The notes beneath the pieces were generated by a model. That model did not search any database. It had not been told where the DNA came from and saw only the letters and a list, made by a program, of their open reading frames with translations. Positions 54,670 through 58,016 of a DNA stretch of 58,016 nucleotides are shown one piece after another. Where the stretch lies: NCBI GenBank assembly GCA_004213175.1, contig SHAT01000007.1:1-58016 (forward strand). Reading direction: 5' to 3'. Each line of letters opens with the position of its first letter. Position 1 is the first letter of the stretch. Source of the DNA: Pseudomonadota bacterium. GTDB taxonomy: Bacteria; SAR324; NAC60-12. The position numbers were made by a program, and so were the translations under genes.

Positions 54670-54759
54670 GGAGAGGTGACCGAGTGGCCGAAGGTGCTTG
54701 ATTGGAAATCAAGTGTGCGGGCAACCGTACCGAGGGTTCGAATCCCTCTCTCTCCGCCA
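54670..54759 (+). tRNA. tRNA-Ser (anticodon GGA)
   Basis: Ninety bases forming a class II cloverleaf. The acceptor GGAGAGG pairs with TCTCTCC (one G-U), the anticodon stem CTTGA pairs with TCAAG around the loop TTGGAAA, with anticodon GGA at 54704-54706, and the T arm reads GAGGGTTCGAATCCCTC. A long variable arm (about 54714-54730) is typical of serine tRNA. The discriminator is G and CCA is encoded. It reads UCC and UCU codons. Confidence 0.97.
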
Positions 54760-54840
54760 ATAACAATTGATTCGAGATGATTATTACATATACATTTGAC
54801 CTTTTTTCAACGTAATATAAACCCTAATAAGGTGATTGTG

Positions 54841-55458
54841 ATGCTAAAATTAATTTCATTCAATTTGTTAATTATAACTTTTGTATTAATTTCATGTTCA
54901 AAGTCTGAAGAGGCGGATGAGAAAACCGCTTCAACTATTTATGCAAATTCTAAGAGTGGCGATACTGCCTCTGGATCAATAACTGTTGGAAGTGACACTT
55001 TAACAGGTACTTATAAGGGGCTATGTGCTTCTACATCTACTATGAGCAGCTATCCATCGGATGCAACTCATGTTGGATTTGTTATAGTTATTACAGGTTC
55101 TTCTTCATATACAAAAGAAATGAACTATTACACAGATTCTGCGTGTACTTCATTATCCTTAGGTTGGTATTTTAATTTTGATAATGTGACGGTAGGTGAT
55201 GCTTCAGGATCAGACTATAAAATCACTGCTAACCAGGCTAGCCACGATATTTTAGCTAATACTTCCGGAGGAGAAACTTTCATTGAAAGTTTATTTAGTA
55301 ATCAATTAGATGTAACAGTTGGAACAGAAAAAACTACCAATGATGGTACACTTTATTATAATCTAATAAATATTTCTGGAACGACCCTAAATTATGGAGA
55401 TGAAAGCAGTTCGGCATATCCTTCTTCATCCTCAGATATAACTTTCAAACAACAATAG
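54841..55458 (+). CDS. Ser/Thr-rich lipoprotein of unknown function
   Basis: From the ATG at 54841, behind AAGGTGAT, 205 residues. The lipobox LISC gives a lipidated Cys near residue 19, followed by an acidic linker. The mature part is rich in Ser, Thr, Gly and Asp, with a probable beta-sandwich and two Cys (GLCAST and DSACTS). No family recognised. An upstream in-frame start at 54796 adds 15 unsupported residues. It lies 76 bp ahead of the M6 protease, which also has a lipobox, and has a similar composition, so the two may act together on the surface. Confidence 0.65.
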   Translation: MLKLISFNLLIITFVLISCSKSEEADEKTASTIYANSKSGDTASGSITVGSDTLTGTYKGLCASTSTMSSYPSDATHVGFVIVITGSSSYTKEMNYYTDSACTSLSLGWYFNFDNVTVGDASGSDYKITANQASHDILANTSGGETFIESLFSNQLDVTVGTEKTTNDGTLYYNLINISGTTLNYGDESSSAYPSSSSDITFKQQ

Positions 55459-55534
55459 ATTTTGATTCAACATGTTTTGTACGATTAGTCTTTGATCTGC
55501 AAAATATTTTAGTGCTTTTATAGAAAGGGATTAA

Positions 55535-57007
55535 ATGGAAATATTAAAGAGACATATTGGATTTGTCTTCTTAATTGTACTTATGCCAGCTATATTCCTT
55601 TTTTCATGTAGTAAAAAAGAAGAGGAAGAATCAAACGGGACCTCAACTGCGTCTGTTGATAAAGGTTCATGCGATTTAAGCAGCACATTAACAGCTTCCA
55701 CGAAAGTACCACTACTGATGGTACGAGTACAGTACAATAATGCTAGTTTTAATAGTGACGAAACTACTTGGGCCAAAAAAATGTTTGGTACAAACGAAGG
55801 TCAAATGAATCACTACATGGCTGAAACAACTTACAGTAAATTTCAATTCTCACCTGTTTCAGAATCATCTGGTTGTACTGATGACGGTGTAGTAACAGTC
55901 ACAATGTCAGAAAATCATCCAAACACACAAAAAAACTCCTGGGCCTGTTATGCTTCTAAAGCGATCAGCGCGACAGATTCAAGTGTGAATTATGCGGCGT
56001 ATGATAAAGACGGTAATGGTAAGCTTAGCGTAACCGAAATGCAGGTAATATTTCTAGTGGCAGGTGGAGAAAGTGCATCCAGCATAAATTCTCCAGGAGG
56101 AGTTTGGGGGCAGGCGACTGCACTAACTTGTGATGCAGATGGAAATGGGAGCATTTCAGATGTATCAGGTGAGCATGGAATTGAACTGGATGGAGTCAGG
56201 TTCTTAGGATATAGCGGCTCTTACGGGCAAAATGGATATTCACAGTTTGGAGAACGACAGGGATCAAGTTCTAGCAATACCTGGGATGCAACAATAGGTG
56301 TAATGGCTCACGAACTGGGGCATGCTTATTTTCAGTTACCTGATTTGTATGACACAAGGGTAGAACCATTAAATTCAGGGATTGGATCATTTGGGTTGAT
56401 GGGAGGAGGTCCATGGGGTAGAAAATCAAGCAGTGAATATGCCGGAGCTACACCGGTACACCTAAGTGCTTGGTCGAAAGAAAAAATTAGTGCATGTGTC
56501 CCTCAAACTGTCGACAATGGTACAAACAGTATCACATTGCCAGCTGTTTATCAGAGGAGTACACATGAGTTATCCTGTGGAATTCATAAAGCCACAACTT
56601 CAACTAGCGGAGAATACTTCCTGTTTGAAAACCGTAGTTCTGGTGGTTATGATGAAGGCTTAAAAGGACTTCTGCTTGATAACAGTTCGTCATTCTTAGT
56701 TGGCAGCAACTATTCGGGAGGATTGGCAATCTGGCATATCAAGGATATTTTGAGTTCTTGTTCTACATACAATAGTTGTCAAACACAATCACCTAAATTA
56801 GTAGACCTTGAGGAGGCCAATGACGCTGATCTGGACAACATTTCCGCCACAGGGCGTACTACGCACCTCTTTTATAGTACCAACAGTGCGACCTTTGATA
56901 ACAGCAGTACTCCGGACAGCAAACTCTACGACAACTCTTCTTCTGGAATTAGTGCCACTAGTATCAGTGCAGCAGGCGACAGTATGACTTTAACAATCAG
57001 CAAATAA
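55535..57007 (+). CDS. M6-family metalloprotease, lipoprotein form
   Basis: Zinc metalloprotease related to immune inhibitor A, 490 residues. The lipobox LFSC puts a lipidated Cys near residue 25. The catalytic domain opens LLMVRVQYNNASFNSDET and has the zinc motif HELGH (259-263) followed by LPDLYDT. Two EF-hand-like loops, DKDGNGKLSVTE (about 157-168) and DADGNGSISD, suggest calcium binding. The usual amino-terminal domain is missing but occurs as the next gene. The tail after about 400 is Ser/Asn/Asp-rich. AAAGGGA precedes the start. Likely anchored in the outer membrane or periplasm and hydrolysing peptides. Confidence 0.88.
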   Translation: MEILKRHIGFVFLIVLMPAIFLFSCSKKEEEESNGTSTASVDKGSCDLSSTLTASTKVPLLMVRVQYNNASFNSDETTWAKKMFGTNEGQMNHYMAETTYSKFQFSPVSESSGCTDDGVVTVTMSENHPNTQKNSWACYASKAISATDSSVNYAAYDKDGNGKLSVTEMQVIFLVAGGESASSINSPGGVWGQATALTCDADGNGSISDVSGEHGIELDGVRFLGYSGSYGQNGYSQFGERQGSSSSNTWDATIGVMAHELGHAYFQLPDLYDTRVEPLNSGIGSFGLMGGGPWGRKSSSEYAGATPVHLSAWSKEKISACVPQTVDNGTNSITLPAVYQRSTHELSCGIHKATTSTSGEYFLFENRSSGGYDEGLKGLLLDNSSSFLVGSNYSGGLAIWHIKDILSSCSTYNSCQTQSPKLVDLEEANDADLDNISATGRTTHLFYSTNSATFDNSSTPDSKLYDNSSSGISATSISAAGDSMTLTISK

Positions 57008-57014
57008 GAGGGAT

Positions 57015-57422
57015 ATGAAACTCATTAGTTTGATAATTATTTTGCTAACCGTGTTTACCATGAATTTAAAGGCGGTTCCGGCGGCACCATATTTAATAAC
57101 CTTTGCACAACCAGATGGTTCTACCTTTCAAGCTCATCTCAAGGGTGATGAAAATTTTAGCTGGATTGAAACACAAAATAAACAGGTACTGGTTAAAAGC
57201 AAAAATAGTGGATTTTTTGAATTTGCCATTATTGAGGAAGATGAGGAAAGACGCATGAAGCTTGTGCCTTCAGGAGTTCCGGTAATCAAACGAGGCCAAT
57301 CTGGACTCAGGGTTGCCCCAGGTATACCAAATGTTACACGTGAACAACTGGGAAAAATGTGGCAAAGTAATATTGACGAGAAAAGAAATATTAAACTAAT
57401 TCCTGCTAAAAATTCTCCCTGA
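57015..57422 (+). CDS. Free-standing M6 protease amino-terminal-domain-like protein
   Basis: A 135-residue secreted protein with a signal peptide ending near residue 22 (LKAVPA). The mature start APYLITFAQPDGSTFQAHL, then KGDENFSWIET, matches the pattern that normally precedes the catalytic domain of M6-like proteases (pro-region with QPDG and GDE, then W-x-E). The protease in front of it lacks this domain. Seven bases separate the two, with GAGGG before the start, so they form one transcript. It may act as a trans-acting chaperone or inhibitor; that is inference. The carboxy end GIPNVTREQLGKMW is basic and not recognised. Confidence 0.7.
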   Translation: MKLISLIIILLTVFTMNLKAVPAAPYLITFAQPDGSTFQAHLKGDENFSWIETQNKQVLVKSKNSGFFEFAIIEEDEERRMKLVPSGVPVIKRGQSGLRVAPGIPNVTREQLGKMWQSNIDEKRNIKLIPAKNSP

Positions 57423-57539
57423 GAAAAATCTACGAAGTTTAATCATAATACTTAGTTTAATCTTTTTCGCTTGGAATGAAGTTTTACCGTGAGATCTATT
57501 TAAACTATTCTGGAAAATTAGACAATGAGAGACATAGCA

Positions 57540-57920
57540 TCAACTCAAACGGGCTAATTGTATGCCGAGGTAGCACATTCCAATACAGACAACGGTGTTT
57601 GCTGCGATATTTAGCAAAGAGCGCGTGATAGATCCGCTTATTAATAGCTGAACAGATTCTAAGCTGAAAGTAGAAAAAGTGGTAAAGGCGCCTAAAAATC
57701 CAACAACAATGCCAAGACGGAGGGCGCTGTTGATTTCCGAACGATCAATAAAAATTGTCGCAAGCCAACCTAGTGCCAGTGAACCAATTACATTCACGGC
57801 AAAAGTTCCGTAAGGCAAAAAATTTCCAAAACGGCGTCCCATTTCTTGTGCAACCAAAAATCTTGATACAGATCCAAAAGCACCTCCAAGCGCAATTGCC
57901 ATCAAAGAAAATTCAGACAT
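57540..57920 (-). CDS. crcB: Fluoride ion channel CrcB/Fluc
   Basis: Dimeric inner-membrane fluoride channel, 126 residues, four membrane helices. GGAFGSVSRF near the start, YGTFAVNVIGSLALGW with the conserved Asn, and GFLGAFTTFSTFSLE are the family motifs, including the Phe-box residues. One gene is present, so a homodimer is expected. The start lies 96 bp from the window edge. Confidence 0.93.
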   Translation of the reverse strand: MSEFSLMAIALGGAFGSVSRFLVAQEMGRRFGNFLPYGTFAVNVIGSLALGWLATIFIDRSEINSALRLGIVVGFLGAFTTFSTFSLESVQLLISGSITRSLLNIAANTVVCIGMCYLGIQLARLS

Positions 57921-58016
57921 ATTATATTAGTTTTGAAAAAAGAAAAAATTTTAGTAAATTATTTCTCAATTTAACTTATACGGAATAATGATTTATTAAA
58001 GAGTAGAAATGGTAAG

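Noticed and set aside
54670-54759. tRNA-Ser as the insertion site of a genomic island
   Set aside because: No integrase and no repeat of the tRNA 3' end were seen downstream within the window.
57921-58016. Fluoride riboswitch upstream of crcB
   Set aside because: The 96 visible bases lack the conserved GGNGAUG and pseudoknot elements; the window ends there, so a more distant one cannot be excluded.

Overview
The window looks like a contiguous piece of chromosome from an AT-rich, Gram-negative bacterium. Diderm markers are BamA, LolD, several lipoproteins, a predicted outer-membrane barrel and a Tat-type lipoprotein. The mix of a K+-dependent membrane pyrophosphatase, HemJ, a zinc-free type of HemB, molybdenum/tungsten cofactor genes, a PhnD transporter of the kind common in marine bacteria and an acyl-CoA ligase/Liv cluster would fit a marine deltaproteobacterial-like lineage such as SAR324. 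That placement is inference from gene content only; no rRNA gene is present to test it. No phage, insertion sequence, integrase or CRISPR array was seen.

Layout. 1-3.6 kb: pyrophosphatase hppA with a strong terminator, divergent from a metallophosphoesterase and a small secreted protein. 3.8-10.1 kb: a molybdenum/tungsten block (moeA, tupABC, mobB, an orphan helix-turn-helix regulator, fdhD). 10.2-15.9 kb: a crotonase-like protein coupled to a membrane-anchored esterase, rplM-rpsI, a cNMP-REC-GGDEF diguanylate cyclase and a PrsW-type protease. 16.2-19.4 kb: a MoeA protein fused to a periplasmic-binding-like domain, with hemJ and a lipoprotein. 20-24.4 kb: phnD-phnC-phnE-phnE plus a HAD phosphatase. 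24.7-31.9 kb: an acyl-CoA ligase with a complete Liv-type importer (livG-H-M-K-F). 32.1-36.1 kb: Asp/Glu racemase, mazG, and a Tat lipoprotein plus GMC oxidoreductase pair. 36.1-39.8 kb: a candidate structured RNA, a YfgM-like protein, an omega-like RNA polymerase subunit, a large unknown membrane protein and an AbrB-like remnant. 39.8-54.6 kb: housekeeping genes (hemB, pyrC, a second acyl-CoA ligase, lolD, bamA, proA, hisB, hisH, ndk, engB). 54.6-58 kb: tRNA-Ser(GGA), lipoproteins, an M6 metalloprotease followed by a free-standing copy of the amino-terminal domain usually fused to such proteases, and a fluoride channel gene.

How it works together. Tungstate import (TupABC), metal insertion (two MoeA proteins), nucleotide attachment (MobB) and sulfuration (FdhD) suggest that the cell makes Mo- or W-dependent oxidoreductases, although none is encoded here. 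The acyl-CoA ligase plus Liv importer probably takes up and activates a carboxylate or acyl substrate. A near-perfect 24-bp palindrome against the ligase ribosome-binding site is the best operator candidate in the window. The observations most worth following are the detached M6 amino-terminal domain, the 24.7-kb palindrome, the structured RNA at 36.3 kb, the MoeA-PBP fusion, and the crotonase lacking both catalytic glutamates.
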